DNA of 64,000 bases from Pseudomonas gregormendelii (GTDB lineage: Bacteria > Pseudomonadota > Gammaproteobacteria > Pseudomonadales > Pseudomonadaceae). The DNA lies in assembly GCF_017114825.1 (NCBI RefSeq), contig NZ_JADEVO010000017.1, positions 47,839 to 111,838 of the forward strand, written 5' to 3'. Below, one piece after another: positions 36,546-46,865 of the stretch (the first letter of the stretch is position 1; every line of letters begins with the position of its first letter). Below the pieces are notes generated by a model. The model was not told where the DNA came from. It saw only the letters and a list, made by a program, of their open reading frames with translations, and ran no database searches. Made by a program: the position numbers and the translations under genes.

Positions 36546-37775
36546 ATGGATTTCGCTTATTCGCCCAAGGTGCAAGAACTGCGTGAGCGCGTGACCGCGT
36601 TCATGGACACCTACGTTTATCCCGCTGAAGCCGTGTTCGAGCGTCAGGTCGCCGAAGGCGATCGCTGGCAGCCGACCGCGATCATGGAAGAACTCAAACT
36701 CAAGGCCAAGGCCGAGGGCTTGTGGAATCTGTTTCTGCCCGAGTCCGAGCTGGGTGCCGGCCTGACCAACCTGGAATACGCGCCGCTGGCGGAAATCATG
36801 GGTCGCTCCTTGCTCGGCCCTGAGCCCTTCAACTGCTCGGCTCCCGACACCGGCAACATGGAAGTGCTGGTGCGTTACGCCAACGATGAGCAGAAGCAGC
36901 GCTGGCTCGAGCCCCTGTTGCGTGGCGAAATTCGGTCAGCCTTCGCCATGACGGAGCCCGACGTGGCGTCCTCCGACGCTACCAATATGGCCGCCCGCGC
37001 CGTGCGTGACGGCGATGAGTGGGTCATCAATGGCAAAAAGTGGTGGACCTCCGGCGCCTGTGATCCGCGCTGCAAAATCCTGATCTTCATGGGCCTGAGC
37101 AATCCTGACGCACCGCGGCATGCCCAGCACTCGATGATCCTGGTGCCGGTGGATGCCCCTGGCGTGAAGATCCTGCGTCCGCTGCCGGTGTTCGGTTACG
37201 ACGATGCACCGCATGGTCACGCCGAAGTGCTGTTTGAAAATGTCCGGGTGCCGTTTGAAAACGTCCTGTTGGGCGAGGGCCGCGGGTTTGAAATCGCCCA
37301 GGGTCGCCTTGGCCCGGGGCGGATTCACCACTGCATGCGTTCTATCGGCATGGCCGAACGTGCGCTGGAATTGATGTGCAAACGTTCAGTGAGCCGTACC
37401 GCGTTCGGCAAGCCACTGGCGCGCCTGGGCGGTAACATCGACAAGATCGCCGACTCGCGTATGGAAATCGACATGGCGCGCCTGCTGACCTTGAAGGCCG
37501 CTTACATGATGGACACCGTCGGTAACAAGGTGGCCAGGAGCGAGATCGCGCAGATCAAGGTGGTTGCTCCCAACGTGGCCTTGCGCGTGATCGACCGCGC
37601 GATTCAGATTCACGGCGGCGCCGGGGTTTCCAACGATTTCCCGCTGGCCTACATGTACGCGATGCAACGCACCTTGCGCCTGGCCGATGGCCCGGACGAA
37701 GTGCACCGCGCCGCCATTGGCAAGTTCGAGATCGGCAAGTATGTGCCGAAGGAAATGCTGCGCAGCGGCCACTAA
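36546..37775 (+). CDS. Acyl-CoA dehydrogenase family protein
   Basis: 409-residue FAD-dependent acyl-CoA dehydrogenase with [16 protein letters not shown], the FAD-binding [13 protein letters not shown] region, RTAFGKPL and the C-terminal [40 protein letters not shown] run. This run is typical of the long-chain/ACAD10-11-like subgroup. Substrate is not deducible. GGTAGAGC lies before the ATG. Divergent LysR gene suggests regulated expression. Confidence 0.9.
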   Translation: MDFAYSPKVQELRERVTAFMDTYVYPAEAVFERQVAEGDRWQPTAIMEELKLKAKAEGLWNLFLPESELGAGLTNLEYAPLAEIMGRSLLGPEPFNCSAPDTGNMEVLVRYANDEQKQRWLEPLLRGEIRSAFAMTEPDVASSDATNMAARAVRDGDEWVINGKKWWTSGACDPRCKILIFMGLSNPDAPRHAQHSMILVPVDAPGVKILRPLPVFGYDDAPHGHAEVLFENVRVPFENVLLGEGRGFEIAQGRLGPGRIHHCMRSIGMAERALELMCKRSVSRTAFGKPLARLGGNIDKIADSRMEIDMARLLTLKAAYMMDTVGNKVARSEIAQIKVVAPNVALRVIDRAIQIHGGAGVSNDFPLAYMYAMQRTLRLADGPDEVHRAAIGKFEIGKYVPKEMLRSGH

Positions 37776-37809
37776 ACAAACGTGGTGCATCACCCCCCCA
37801 CGAGATTCA

Positions 37810-37910
37810 CTGTAGGAGCGAGCTTGCTCGCGATGGTCGTCAACGAAGACGCGTTAATGCTGGTTAATGCGGCGCCTCTGAGTTCATCGCGAGCAAGCTC
37901 GCTCCTACAG
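37810..37910. repeat. Perfect 26-bp REP-type inverted repeat
   Basis: Arms 37810-37835 and 37885-37910 are exact reverse complements over 26 bases (core AGGAGCGAGCTTGCTCGCGA) with a 49-base centre. Typical REPIN layout in P. fluorescens. Lies between the acyl-CoA dehydrogenase gene and the convergent tatD. Confidence 0.85.
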
Positions 37911-37919
37911 AGGGCGAGT

Positions 37920-38732
37920 TCAGTGAGTATCCACCTCGGGCAGCCCGTAGAACGTGCGGGCGCACGCGGTGGTGTGTGCTGCCAGGTCTTCCTCGCTTTC
38001 CCCCCGATGCAATGCCACCTCACGCAACACCTCCGTCAGATACGCGGGTTCGTTACGGCCATTCTTCGGTTTGGGCCGCAAGCTGCGGGGCAACAGGTAC
38101 GGCGCATCGCTCTCCAGCATCAATCGACCGCGTTTGATCTCCTTTACCAGAGGGTGCAGGTGCGTGCCCCGGCGTTCGTCGCAGATCCATCCGGTAATGC
38201 CGATGTGCAAGTCCAGGTCGAGGTAGCTGAACAAGGCCTTTTTTTCCCCGGTAAAACAATGCACCACGGCAGCCGGCAACTGATCCCGATAGTCGCGCAG
38301 GATGTCCAGCAGGCGCTGGCTGGCATCGCGCTCGTGCAGGAACACCGGCAATTGCAGTTCGACCGCCATGGCCAGGTGCTCCTCCAGCACCTTCTCCTGT
38401 TGCGGGCGCGGCGAGAAGTCGCGATTGAAGTCCAGCCCGCATTCGCCCACGGCGACAACGTTGGGTTCCTTGAGCAAACTGCGCAGGCGCCGGGCGCTAT
38501 CGGCGTTCCAGTCGCTGGCGGAATGCGGGTGGATGCCGGCAGTGGCAAACAGCCGCTGGTTGCTTTCGTCCAGCTGCTGGCACAGCTCCAAGGCCTGTTC
38601 GCTGCCTTCGACACTGGTGCCGGTAAGGACCAGTTGGCACACGCCGGCGGCGTACGCACGGTCGAGTACCGCCTGGTGCTTGTCGGCAAAACTGGGGTTG
38701 GTCAGGTTGACGCCGATATCGATGAGTTGCAT
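37920..38732 (-). CDS. tatD: TatD family deoxyribonuclease/exonuclease
   Basis: 270-residue metal-dependent nuclease in the amidohydrolase fold, an orthologue of E. coli TatD, a 3'-5' exonuclease linked to repair of oxidative damage. Motifs: [51 protein letters not shown] and [12 protein letters not shown], then [17 protein letters not shown] before the ATG at 38732 fixes the start over an upstream alternative 18 bases away. Confidence 0.92.
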   Translation of the reverse strand: MQLIDIGVNLTNPSFADKHQAVLDRAYAAGVCQLVLTGTSVEGSEQALELCQQLDESNQRLFATAGIHPHSASDWNADSARRLRSLLKEPNVVAVGECGLDFNRDFSPRPQQEKVLEEHLAMAVELQLPVFLHERDASQRLLDILRDYRDQLPAAVVHCFTGEKKALFSYLDLDLHIGITGWICDERRGTHLHPLVKEIKRGRLMLESDAPYLLPRSLRPKPKNGRNEPAYLTEVLREVALHRGESEEDLAAHTTACARTFYGLPEVDTH

Positions 38733-38955
38733 GGTGCTACCTCGGACCAAAGGCCGGAAAGCATATCAGAGCTGCAGATTTATAAGAAAAGCCAAGAACT
38801 ACAATCAGTTGTAGCTGTCTCTTGATTCCGCGAGGGAGGTCGTGCTGGTCAGTTGGCCCGCATGAAGCCGTTTTCTCGCGCCTTGTCAGCGCTGTTTCTG
38901 ACGTTCGATTTCGCTCACTCCTTGAAATCGGCCCAGTTTTCTTTCCGGAGAGTGG

Positions 38956-40377
38956 ATGACCCGTCCCTCGGTGTTGCTGTTGCTGTGTTTATCGTTGCTA
39001 CTGCCGATGCCGGCGGTTGCGCGTCTGGCCGGCCCGCTGCAAGCCGTACCCGCCGCGAAGGTCCGTGATCTGGCGGAAATCCGCAGCAGCCGGGTGCTGC
39101 GCGTGCTGGTTAACCAAAGCCGCAACAGCTCCGGGGAAGTCGAAGGCCAGGCGATCGGCGTCGAATACCACCGCCTGCGCGCCTTTGAGCAATACCTCAA
39201 TGGTCACGCCCGTGACGGTCAGGAAATCTCCCTCAAGATAATCCCCAAAGGCAAAGATCAACTGATCGGCGCATTGCAGCGCGGGGAGGGTGACCTGGTG
39301 GCGCCAGGGGAATTGCTCGACCTGCAGCCCGGCCACGCCATCAGCACCAGTCAACCCATTGCCAGCAATATTCCGTTGGTGTTGGTCGGGATCAAGGGCG
39401 AGCGGAGTTACACCCGCCTGGAGCAGTTGTCCGGCAAGACCCTGGCCCTGCCGACGGGCAGCGCTGCCGGGGATGCGCTCAGCCAGATCAATCAGAAACT
39501 GGCGCTGCATAAATTGCCGCCGGTGAACGTCGAGTGGGTCGACCCCAGCCTCGCGGTCGAGGATGTGTTGGAAATGGTCCAGGGCGGCATCTTCCACCTG
39601 ACGATAGTCGAACAACCGATTGCCGAGCGCTGGGGCAAGATTCTGCCCAAGTTGCGCCTCGACCGGAAGGTGCTGATCAGCGAGCCGGGAGAAGAGTTCT
39701 GGTTCGTGCGGCGCGATGCTTCAATGCTGCGGGCCAGCATCGACCGCTTTCTACTCACCTACAAGAAACCTTCGGACCAGGATGTGGCCTTCCTGCGCAT
39801 CTACCGTCGGCTGTATCAAGTGCACTATCCCTTGGCCAAGGCCAATCGTCAGCGCCTGGAAAAGCTGCGCCCGGTGCTGCAGAAGCACGCGGCGGCCCAA
39901 GGCATGGACTGGCTGAATCTGGCGGCGCTGGCATTCAAGGAATCCGGGCTGCAACCCAGTGCCCGCAGCGGCGGTGCCCCGACCGGGCTGATGCAGATCA
40001 CCCCGGCGGCGGCGCAACGGGTAGGCGTCAATAACATTCAGGAACTGGATGCCAATGTTCAGGCCGGGGCCAAGTACCTGGCGATGATTCGCCGCAAATT
40101 CTTTGCCAGCCCCAAGCTCAATGAGCGTGAGCGCATGGCGTTTGTGCTGGCCGCTTACAACATTGGGCCGGAGCGGGTCCAGGGCATGCGCGCCGAGGCA
40201 CGACGTCGAGGCTTGAACCCTAATCAATGGTTTTTCCAGGTGGAGCGCATTGCCATGGAGCAGGTTGGAATGGGGCCGGTCAGCTATGTTAATAGCGTGA
40301 ACAAGTATTACCTGGCGTTCGATCGGGAGCGAGAATCGCTGGAGCCTCAGGGGCAAAAGGTTGTCACACGGAAATGA
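38956..40377 (+). CDS. MltF-like membrane-bound lytic transglycosylase
   Basis: 473 residues: a signal peptide (about 1-22, LLLLCLSLLLPMPAVA), a solute-binding-protein (SBP_bac_3-like) domain (about 40-280) and a C-terminal SLT lysozyme-like domain (about 310-455). The catalytic Glu is in ALAFKESGLQPSARSGG, followed by TGLMQITPAAA and AAYNIGPERV. It cleaves the peptidoglycan glycan chain. The domain order equals MltF, but similarity to E. coli MltF is limited, so no symbol is assigned. Its regulator-like N-terminus may sense muropeptides. Confidence 0.88.
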   Translation: MTRPSVLLLLCLSLLLPMPAVARLAGPLQAVPAAKVRDLAEIRSSRVLRVLVNQSRNSSGEVEGQAIGVEYHRLRAFEQYLNGHARDGQEISLKIIPKGKDQLIGALQRGEGDLVAPGELLDLQPGHAISTSQPIASNIPLVLVGIKGERSYTRLEQLSGKTLALPTGSAAGDALSQINQKLALHKLPPVNVEWVDPSLAVEDVLEMVQGGIFHLTIVEQPIAERWGKILPKLRLDRKVLISEPGEEFWFVRRDASMLRASIDRFLLTYKKPSDQDVAFLRIYRRLYQVHYPLAKANRQRLEKLRPVLQKHAAAQGMDWLNLAALAFKESGLQPSARSGGAPTGLMQITPAAAQRVGVNNIQELDANVQAGAKYLAMIRRKFFASPKLNERERMAFVLAAYNIGPERVQGMRAEARRRGLNPNQWFFQVERIAMEQVGMGPVSYVNSVNKYYLAFDRERESLEPQGQKVVTRK

Positions 40378-40481
40378 TCTACTAAACTGATTGTTATGCT
40401 GAGATATTTACGCTTTTAACATAAAAATAACCGATTAATATAGCGGCCAACCACACTCAAACCAAGAATGGATGACACAGC

Positions 40482-40916
40482 ATGAGCACACTGATCAACA
40501 AGGTCCTGTTTACCCGCGCCGGCTACGGCTTGACTGTCCTGCGGATCTTCGTCGGCATCATCTTTGCCGCCCACGGCGCGCAGAAGCTCTTTGGTGCGTT
40601 TGGCGGTTACGGTTTGGCCGGCACTGCGCAGTACATGGAAAGCCTGGGCCTGACGCCTGGCTATGTGATGGCGACGCTGGCTGGAGGCACCGAGTTCTTT
40701 GGCGGCCTGGCATTGATCATCGGCCTGTTGGTGCGCCCGGCGGCATTGGGCCTCACGTTTGTGTCGCTGGTTGCCATCTTCAGCGTGCACATCAGCAACG
40801 GCCTGTTCATGGCCAACAACGGTTACGAATTCGCCCTGGCCCTGCTCGGTGGCTCCATTGCGGTGTTGATCGAAGGCGCCGGCAAGCTGTCGGCAGACCG
40901 CGCCATCGCCGGCTAA
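40482..40916 (+). CDS. DoxX family membrane protein
   Basis: 144-residue inner-membrane protein with about four helices (LTVLRIFVGIIFAAHGAQKL, GGTEFFGGLALIIGLL, LGLTFVSLVAIFSV and ALLGGSIAVLIEG). The IIFAAHGAQKLFG segment is the DoxX hallmark. Members have been tied to redox homeostasis and quinone-linked processes, but the role here is unknown. It ends at a good terminator. Confidence 0.9.
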   Translation: MSTLINKVLFTRAGYGLTVLRIFVGIIFAAHGAQKLFGAFGGYGLAGTAQYMESLGLTPGYVMATLAGGTEFFGGLALIIGLLVRPAALGLTFVSLVAIFSVHISNGLFMANNGYEFALALLGGSIAVLIEGAGKLSADRAIAG

Positions 40917-40932
40917 CCGCTCTGGATCAACC

Positions 40933-40961
40933 AAAAGGCCCGCATCACGCGGGCCTTTTTT
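40933..40961 (+). terminator. Rho-independent terminator after the DoxX gene
   Basis: AAAAGGCCCGC pairs with GCGGGCCTTTT across a 5-base loop, followed by TTGTT. Confidence 0.9.
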
Positions 40962-41165
40962 GTTGCTCGCAATTCTTGACACTGCCGTGTCGGCTTCTCT
41001 AGGATGCTGCTCATGCGCCGATTTAAACAGCTACTTGCGGGGCGCCAGGTGACTCGATCAGTTACCGACAAAAGCTTGGAAACAGGCTTCGAAATTCCGC
41101 TAAAGCGCTGGTTCGGTGTTGCCTCTCACCTGCCATGCAGACCTTTGAAGCAGAGACACGACACG

Positions 41166-41474
41166 ATGAATGCATTAAGCCCCGTTGTACGCCCCGCGCC
41201 GATCACGGCACACCTCACCCAGCGCAATCCCAAAATCCTGCTTGGCGGCAAACATCAGCCAACGCTCCTGCGTTATCTCGATGGCTGGCCTCGCCGCACG
41301 GGTGGTCCTGCGGCATTCCTTATCCAGTTCGTCGAAGACGGTGAGACCCTGGCGCGTTTCGCCAGCGACAGCTTCGACCTGGCGGTGATTCAGTCACCGA
41401 CTGTTGAAGGGGCCAGCGAAATGATCAGCCAATTGATCCGCGTGGCCCGCCAGGGCCTGATCACACGACGCTGA
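41166..41474 (+). CDS. Conserved-type hypothetical protein, 102 residues
   Basis: Starts MNALSPVVRPAPITAHLT at an ATG whose only weak ribosome-binding site is AGAG about 12 bases earlier. An in-frame upstream extension to 41004 is possible but has unusual composition. The C-terminal FDLAVIQSPTVEGASEMISQ, then LIRVARQGLITRR, is faintly like the last strands of class I methyltransferases, without a SAM motif. Function unknown. Monocistronic between two terminator-like regions. Confidence 0.6.
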   Translation: MNALSPVVRPAPITAHLTQRNPKILLGGKHQPTLLRYLDGWPRRTGGPAAFLIQFVEDGETLARFASDSFDLAVIQSPTVEGASEMISQLIRVARQGLITRR

Positions 41475-41544
41475 ATGTTACCGTTTTGTCGATTGACGGC
41501 GCGTGCCAGCGGCTGGCACTGGCGTCGGTATTCGCGCGAATCAA

Positions 41545-42210
41545 TCAGACGAGCGTCTTAAGGGCCAACTCAAAAGCGTCACAGCCTTTGCTGGCAAAGC
41601 TCTGGTAGTTACCGAACAGACGGATCAGGTAGATCGAGCCTACGTTCAGATAGCCCAGGCGGTAAATGGACTTCAACGAATCGAAGTTGCTCGACTCCAC
41701 ATAAGAGACCAGGCCTTTGTAACCCTTCTCCAGGTAATGCTTGAGAGCAAGGTTCATGCCTATGGCGTGCAGGCGCTGACCGCGATACTCGTGATGGGTG
41801 AAGCCTTTGTACATGTAGACGTAAGAGGGGCTGAAGTGCAGGAACAGTTCTGGCGGATCGATGTGCGTCGGTTTGCGTGAATACCAGCCATAAGAGGCTA
41901 ATACCGCGCCATCGAAGATGCCGAAGCATTGATCGCCCTTGGCCAGGGATTCTTCGATAAAGCTCTCGGGCATCTCATTGACTGGATCGCGCGCGTAGTG
42001 GCGCATCATCTGTTCACTCAGGAACATCGGCTTGAAGTGCGATGGGTAGTCGAGGAACGCGGGGTCGACTTTCTGCAGCGTGACCCCGCGCAGTATCTTG
42101 AACAGCATGAAGGCGTTGACCGTCTTCAAAAAAAGCTGATGACTCGCGCTGGATAACCCAATCTTTCGAATCTTCGTTTGGCTTTTCTCAAGCAGCTGCT
42201 GCACGATCAT
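41545..42210 (-). CDS. GNAT-like N-acetyltransferase
   Basis: 221-residue protein with a GNAT-type acetyl-CoA motif GFTHHEYRGQRLHAIGMNLAL (R/QxxGxA form) near residue 150. The start at 42210 (MIVQQLLEKS) follows GGGAGG five bases upstream and is better than an extension to 42261. The N-terminal half has no recognised domain. Possible substrates cannot be named. Transcribed alone, divergent from greB. Confidence 0.65.
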   Translation of the reverse strand: MIVQQLLEKSQTKIRKIGLSSASHQLFLKTVNAFMLFKILRGVTLQKVDPAFLDYPSHFKPMFLSEQMMRHYARDPVNEMPESFIEESLAKGDQCFGIFDGAVLASYGWYSRKPTHIDPPELFLHFSPSYVYMYKGFTHHEYRGQRLHAIGMNLALKHYLEKGYKGLVSYVESSNFDSLKSIYRLGYLNVGSIYLIRLFGNYQSFASKGCDAFELALKTLV

Positions 42211-42490
42211 GCCGTCCTCCCGATGGATCTTGTGGATGAAAGGGAATTTGCGTGAATTCAAGGTGCCAATTTATTGGCCTATGTAACAAGATGTTAGCAA
42301 GGTATTTTGCTTTTGCCCGGGAAAGCGTCATAAAACTAGCGATACCCGACAGACGTTCCGTAGAGTCAGTTGAGTACTTGCAGCTAACTACCTGAGTTGT
42401 CAGACGTTCATTTCCCGCAAGCCTGGGTAGAAAAGGAAAATTTTTTTTCAGTGCCATGCATTCGTGACTCGCCCCAAGGAGGCCCTCGAC

Positions 42491-42985
42491 TTGAGTACCA
42501 ACATCATCACAAAAGAAGGGCATGACGCCCTGAAACAGGAGCTCGATTACCTTTGGCGGGAGAAGCGTCCGGACACGACTCGCAAGGTCACCTGGGCCGC
42601 CTCCCTGGGCGACCGCAGTGAGAATGCCGATTACCAGTACAACAAGAAGCTGCTGCGCGAAATTGATCGCAGGGTGCGCTACCTGCGCAAGCGGCTGGAG
42701 GATGTGCGGGTGGTCGAGTACTCGCCGGAGCAGGAGGGAAGGGTGTTTTTCGGCGCCTGGGTCGAGATTGAAAACGAGGCCGGGGACATCAAGAAATTTC
42801 GCGTGGTGGGGTATGACGAAATCTACGGGCGCAACGATTACATCTCGATCGATTCACCGATGGCGCGCGCGTTGCTGAAAAAGGAAGTGGGTGACGAGGC
42901 GGTGGTGCAGACCCCGGGGGGCGAAACGTTGTGGTGGATCAACGCCATCTCCTACGGGCAAACGCCAAACGATCCCCCAGGGTAG
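42491..42985 (+). CDS. greB: Transcription elongation factor GreB
   Basis: 164-residue factor that rescues backtracked RNA polymerase by stimulating transcript cleavage. The coiled-coil N-terminal half includes RPDTTRKVTWAASLGDRSEN and the acidic DRSENADYQYNKK tip. The C-terminal FKBP-like domain ends at SYGQTPNDPPG. The start is a TTG at 42491 (LSTNIITKEG) with AAGGAGG 8-9 bases before. A GTG at 42464 lies before that site and is rejected. Confidence 0.93.
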   Translation: MSTNIITKEGHDALKQELDYLWREKRPDTTRKVTWAASLGDRSENADYQYNKKLLREIDRRVRYLRKRLEDVRVVEYSPEQEGRVFFGAWVEIENEAGDIKKFRVVGYDEIYGRNDYISIDSPMARALLKKEVGDEAVVQTPGGETLWWINAISYGQTPNDPPG

Positions 42986-43005
42986 GGCGACCGCTCAGGC
43001 GTCGA

Positions 43006-45510
43006 TCAACCCTCGCGCAGCACGGTCAGCGGGCTGGCATTCAGGGCCCGACGGGTACCGAATACGCCCGCGCCGCCAATAAGCACGGCACCGATCAATG
43101 GCAATACCAGCAGCCATGGATGCGGCTGCCACGGCAGGTCAAATGCATAGCGGTACAGCACCAGGCTGACCAGTTCCGAGCCCAGTGCCGCGAGCAGGCC
43201 ACTCACTGCCCCCAGCAGACCGAACTCGATCCGCCGGGCCTTGACCAACAGCTTCCGTTCCGCGCCCAGCGCACGTAGCAGGGCGCCCTGGCGAATGCGT
43301 TCATCCAGTGTTGCCTGCAATCCGGAAAACAGCACCGCCATGCCAGCCGCCAGGACGAACAGCAGGACGTACTCCACCGCCAGGGTGACCTGGGCGAGGA
43401 TGCTGCGCAGCTGTTCCAGCAGGGCTTCGACTTGCAGGATGGTCACTGCCGGAAAGCTTCGGGACAGGTCGACGATCTGCTGGTCATGCCCAGCGGCCAG
43501 GTAGAAGCTGGTCAGGTAGGTGGCCGGCAGGTCCTTAAGGGTGCCGGGCTGGAAGATCATGAAGAAGTTGGGCTGGAAGTTGTCCCAGTTGATGTCACGC
43601 AAGCTGGTGACTTTCGCTTCGCGATTGACGCCGCCAACGGTGAAAACCATGTGATCGCCCAGCTTGAGCTTCAGGCTTTCGGCAACCTTGCCCTCCACCG
43701 ATACCCCGGGAATCTCGTCGGGCGTCTGTTCGGTCCACCAGTTGCCGGCGGTGAGCTTGTTACCCGCTGGCAGGTCGGCCGCCCAGGTCAGGCTCAGGTC
43801 GCGCTGGATGGCCCGATCTCCGGCTGAGTCCTTGCTGACGATTTGCTGCACCGGTTCGCCATTGATACTGATCAGCCTTCCGGGCACCACCGGATACAAG
43901 GGTGCTGCCTGTGCCGAGAGTTCGATCAGGCGGTCGGTGAATGCCTGCTTGTCTGCCGGCAAAATATTCAGTGCAAAATAGTTTGGAGCATTTTTCGGCA
44001 GCTGGTTCTGCCAGGTATCGAGTAATTCGCCGCGCAGCAGGGCGATCAACGCCATGGACAGCAGGATCAGGCCGAACGCCAGGGACTGCCCCGCAGCTGC
44101 CAGGGGGTGGCGCAGCAACTGGCCCAGCCCCAGGCGCCAGGGCAGGGAAGCGCTTGCCAGCATGCGCCGCAGGCTTTTGAGCAGCAGCAACAGCAAGCCG
44201 CCCAGGACCAGCGCGGCAATGACGCCGCCGCCGAGCAGGGCGAAGGTCAGCACCAGGTCCAGGCTCAGGCGCCACATGATCAGCCCCAGTGCCCCCAACG
44301 CCGCGCCATAGACCATCCAGGTGCTGGACGGTATGGGCAGCATGTCTCGACGCAACACGCGCAGCGGCGGCACCCGACCCAACGCCGCCAGGGGCGGCAG
44401 GGCAAAGCCGGCCAACGCCACCAGCCCGGTGCCGATCCCGGCGATGGCCGGGAACAGGCCGCCAGGCGGGACATCGGTAGGCAGCAGGTCATGCAGTAAT
44501 GCAAACAACCCGAGCTGCGCCAGCCAACCGATCACCGCGCCGCTGATACTCGCCAGCAAGCCCAGCACAGCCAGCTGCACGCTGAACAACAGCAGGGTTT
44601 CCCGGCGTGACAGGCCCAGGCAGCGCAGCAGTGCGCTGGCATCGAAGCGGCGAGTGGCGAAGCGCGTGGCCGACAGGGCCACCGCTACTCCGGACAACAG
44701 CACCGCGACCAGGCTGGCCATGTTCAGGTAGCGCTCGGCCTTGCCCAGCGCACCACCGATTTGCCGATTGCCATCGCGGGCATCCTGCAGCCGCTGATTC
44801 GGCGCCAGGCCGGGCTTGATCGCTTGTCGATAGCTTTCCAGTGCCTCGGCCTTGCCGCGCCACAGTTCCCGGTAGCTGACCCGGCTGCCGGGCTGGACCA
44901 CGCCAGTGGCCGCCAGGTCGCTGAGGTTGATCATGACCCGAGGCGTCAGGCTGTAGAAATTCCCCGCTCGATCGGGTTCATAGGTCAGTACCCTGGCGAG
45001 TTTGAGCGTTTTCATGCCGACGTCGATGCTGTCGCCGATCTTCAGGTCCAGGGCTGTCAGCAGTCGCGCTTCAACCCAGGCTTCGCCGGGTTTCGGACCT
45101 CCACCGGGTTCTTCCGGGGCGAAGGGCGCAGGCGCGCTTTTCAGTTCGCCGCGTAATGGGTAGGCGTTATCTGCCGCCTTGATGCTCGACAGCTGGATCC
45201 CGTTGTCGGTGGCGATCACGCTGGAGAACTCGACCACCTGGGCGTGTTCGAGTCCCAGCTCGACGCCGCTGGTGATCTGTTCCGGTCGCGCTGGCGAGCT
45301 GCCTTCGAGCAGCAGGTCGGCGCCGAGGAACTCGGTGGCCCGCAGCAACATGGCGCCGTTCAGGCGGGCGCCGAAATAACCAATGGCCGTACTCGCCGCC
45401 ACGGCGACCAGCAAGGCGAAGAACAACACCCGCAGCTCACCGGCGCGGGCGTCGCGCAGCAGTTGGCGCAGGGCAAGGCTGAACAGGCGCAATAGCGGCA
45501 GGCGTGCCAT
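43006..45510 (-). CDS. ABC transporter permease (YbbP-like, FtsX type)
   Basis: 834-residue inner-membrane protein with about ten helices and large periplasmic loops, in the MacB/FtsX-type permease family (YbbP-like). N-terminal helix LRVLFFALLVAVAASTAIGY; a C-terminal helix block near ALGAERKLLVKARRIEFGL. It works with the adjacent ATPase and an esterase gene opposite, as in E. coli ybbAP-tesA. A lipid- or peptide-related role is inferred only. Starts at the ATG 45510, overlapping the ATPase stop (TGATG). Confidence 0.9.
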   Translation of the reverse strand: MARLPLLRLFSLALRQLLRDARAGELRVLFFALLVAVAASTAIGYFGARLNGAMLLRATEFLGADLLLEGSSPARPEQITSGVELGLEHAQVVEFSSVIATDNGIQLSSIKAADNAYPLRGELKSAPAPFAPEEPGGGPKPGEAWVEARLLTALDLKIGDSIDVGMKTLKLARVLTYEPDRAGNFYSLTPRVMINLSDLAATGVVQPGSRVSYRELWRGKAEALESYRQAIKPGLAPNQRLQDARDGNRQIGGALGKAERYLNMASLVAVLLSGVAVALSATRFATRRFDASALLRCLGLSRRETLLLFSVQLAVLGLLASISGAVIGWLAQLGLFALLHDLLPTDVPPGGLFPAIAGIGTGLVALAGFALPPLAALGRVPPLRVLRRDMLPIPSSTWMVYGAALGALGLIMWRLSLDLVLTFALLGGGVIAALVLGGLLLLLLKSLRRMLASASLPWRLGLGQLLRHPLAAAGQSLAFGLILLSMALIALLRGELLDTWQNQLPKNAPNYFALNILPADKQAFTDRLIELSAQAAPLYPVVPGRLISINGEPVQQIVSKDSAGDRAIQRDLSLTWAADLPAGNKLTAGNWWTEQTPDEIPGVSVEGKVAESLKLKLGDHMVFTVGGVNREAKVTSLRDINWDNFQPNFFMIFQPGTLKDLPATYLTSFYLAAGHDQQIVDLSRSFPAVTILQVEALLEQLRSILAQVTLAVEYVLLFVLAAGMAVLFSGLQATLDERIRQGALLRALGAERKLLVKARRIEFGLLGAVSGLLAALGSELVSLVLYRYAFDLPWQPHPWLLVLPLIGAVLIGGAGVFGTRRALNASPLTVLREG

Positions 45511-46193
45511 CAAGGCTCCAGAGGGGCGACCAGCAGGCCGGCTTCAAGGCGGATCAGGCGCCGGCACCGGTGTGCCAGGCGTTCGTCGTGAGTCACCAGC
45601 ACCAGCGTGGTGCCGCGCTCTTTGTTGAGTTCGAACAGCAGGTCGCTGATGCGCTCGCCCGTGTGGCTGTCGAGGTTGCCCGTGGGCTCGTCGGCAAACA
45701 GTACGTCGGGCTCGGCTGCGAACGCGCGGGCAATTGCCACGCGTTGCTGTTCGCCACCAGAGAGCTGGCGCGGTGAATGGGTCAGGCGCTGGCCCAGGCC
45801 TACCCGCTGCAACAACTGCGTGGCCCGTTCGCGGGCGTCCTTGCGACCGTCCAGCTCCAGCGGCAGCATGACGTTTTCCAGGGCGTTGAGACTGTCGAGC
45901 AGCTGGAACGACTGGAACACGAAACCGACGTGCTCGGCCCGGATGCGCGCGCGCTGGTCTTCGTCAAGATTACTCAGGGCCTGGCCGGCCAGTGTGACTT
46001 CGCCGCTGCTGGGCAGGTCGAGGCCGGCGAGCAAACCGAGGAGGGTGGATTTGCCTGATCCTGAGGCGCCGACAATAGCCAGGCTATCGCCCTTGTTCAG
46101 TTCCAGGCTGAGTTCGTGCAGGATAGTCAGTTCACCTTCCGCGCTGGGTACCACTTTGCTGAGGTTCTTCGCGGTGAGAATGCTTGCGCCCAT
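45510..46193 (-). CDS. ABC transporter ATP-binding protein (YbbA-like)
   Basis: 227-residue LolD/MacB-type ATPase. Walker [13 protein letters not shown]-loop [12 protein letters not shown], signature [14 protein letters not shown], Walker [13 protein letters not shown] and H-loop VTHDERLA. It partners the downstream permease. The ATG at 46193 ([14 protein letters not shown]) is 10 bases from the divergent TesA-like start, so the promoters overlap the other gene's 5' end. Confidence 0.94.
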   Translation of the reverse strand: MGASILTAKNLSKVVPSAEGELTILHELSLELNKGDSLAIVGASGSGKSTLLGLLAGLDLPSSGEVTLAGQALSNLDEDQRARIRAEHVGFVFQSFQLLDSLNALENVMLPLELDGRKDARERATQLLQRVGLGQRLTHSPRQLSGGEQQRVAIARAFAAEPDVLFADEPTGNLDSHTGERISDLLFELNKERGTTLVLVTHDERLAHRCRRLIRLEAGLLVAPLEP

Positions 46194-46203
46194 GGAGAAT
46201 CCG

Positions 46204-46809
46204 ATGCGAGTGTGGTTTTTGAGTGCTGGCCTGGCCTTGATGTGCATGGCCCAGAACGCAGCGGCGGGTACAGTCCTGATCGTTGGCGATAGTATCAGCG
46301 CGGGTTTCGGCCTGGATACCCGCTTAGGCTGGGTGTCTTTGCTTGAGCAGCGGCTCAAGCGCGAAGGTTTCGACGATAAGGTGGTCAACGCATCCATCAG
46401 TGGCGACACCAGTGCCGGAGGCCAGGCGCGCCTGCCGGCGCTGCTTGCAGAGCATAAGCCGGAGTTGGTGATCCTCGAGCTGGGTGGCAATGATGGCTTG
46501 CGCGGGATGCTCCCAACTCAATTGCAACAAAATCTTGCGTCGATGATCGACAGCTCGCGCGCCAGCGGAGCAAAAGTGTTGCTGCTGGGCATGCAATTGC
46601 CGCCCAATTATGGTGCTCGCTATACCAAGGCTTTTGCCGAGGTCTACAGCACCGTGGCCGACGAGAAAAAAATCCCGCTGGTACCCTTTTTTCTGGAGGG
46701 GGTGGGTGGGCATCCGGACCTGATGCAAAGCGACGGCCTGCACCCGGCTGCAGGGGCTCAGGGCAAGTTGCTGGAAAATGTCTGGCCGACACTGAAACCG
46801 CTGCTTTGA
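46204..46809 (+). CDS. tesA: TesA-like arylesterase / GDSL lysophospholipase
   Basis: 201-residue SGNH hydrolase with signal peptide (about 1-20) and [10 protein letters not shown] (nucleophile Ser), GGND (Asn, block III) and DGLHPA (Asp-His, block V). Periplasmic thioesterase/lysophospholipase/arylesterase in the E. coli TesA family. The ATG at 46204 has GGAGA in front. Divergent from ybbA-like with only 10 bases between the start codons, the same gene pairing as in E. coli. Confidence 0.92.
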   Translation: MRVWFLSAGLALMCMAQNAAAGTVLIVGDSISAGFGLDTRLGWVSLLEQRLKREGFDDKVVNASISGDTSAGGQARLPALLAEHKPELVILELGGNDGLRGMLPTQLQQNLASMIDSSRASGAKVLLLGMQLPPNYGARYTKAFAEVYSTVADEKKIPLVPFFLEGVGGHPDLMQSDGLHPAAGAQGKLLENVWPTLKPLL

Positions 46810-46865
46810 CGCTTTTCTACTGGCTGCGTTTCGGCTAAGGTGGCGCCCCCGATTTGGAGCCCCCG

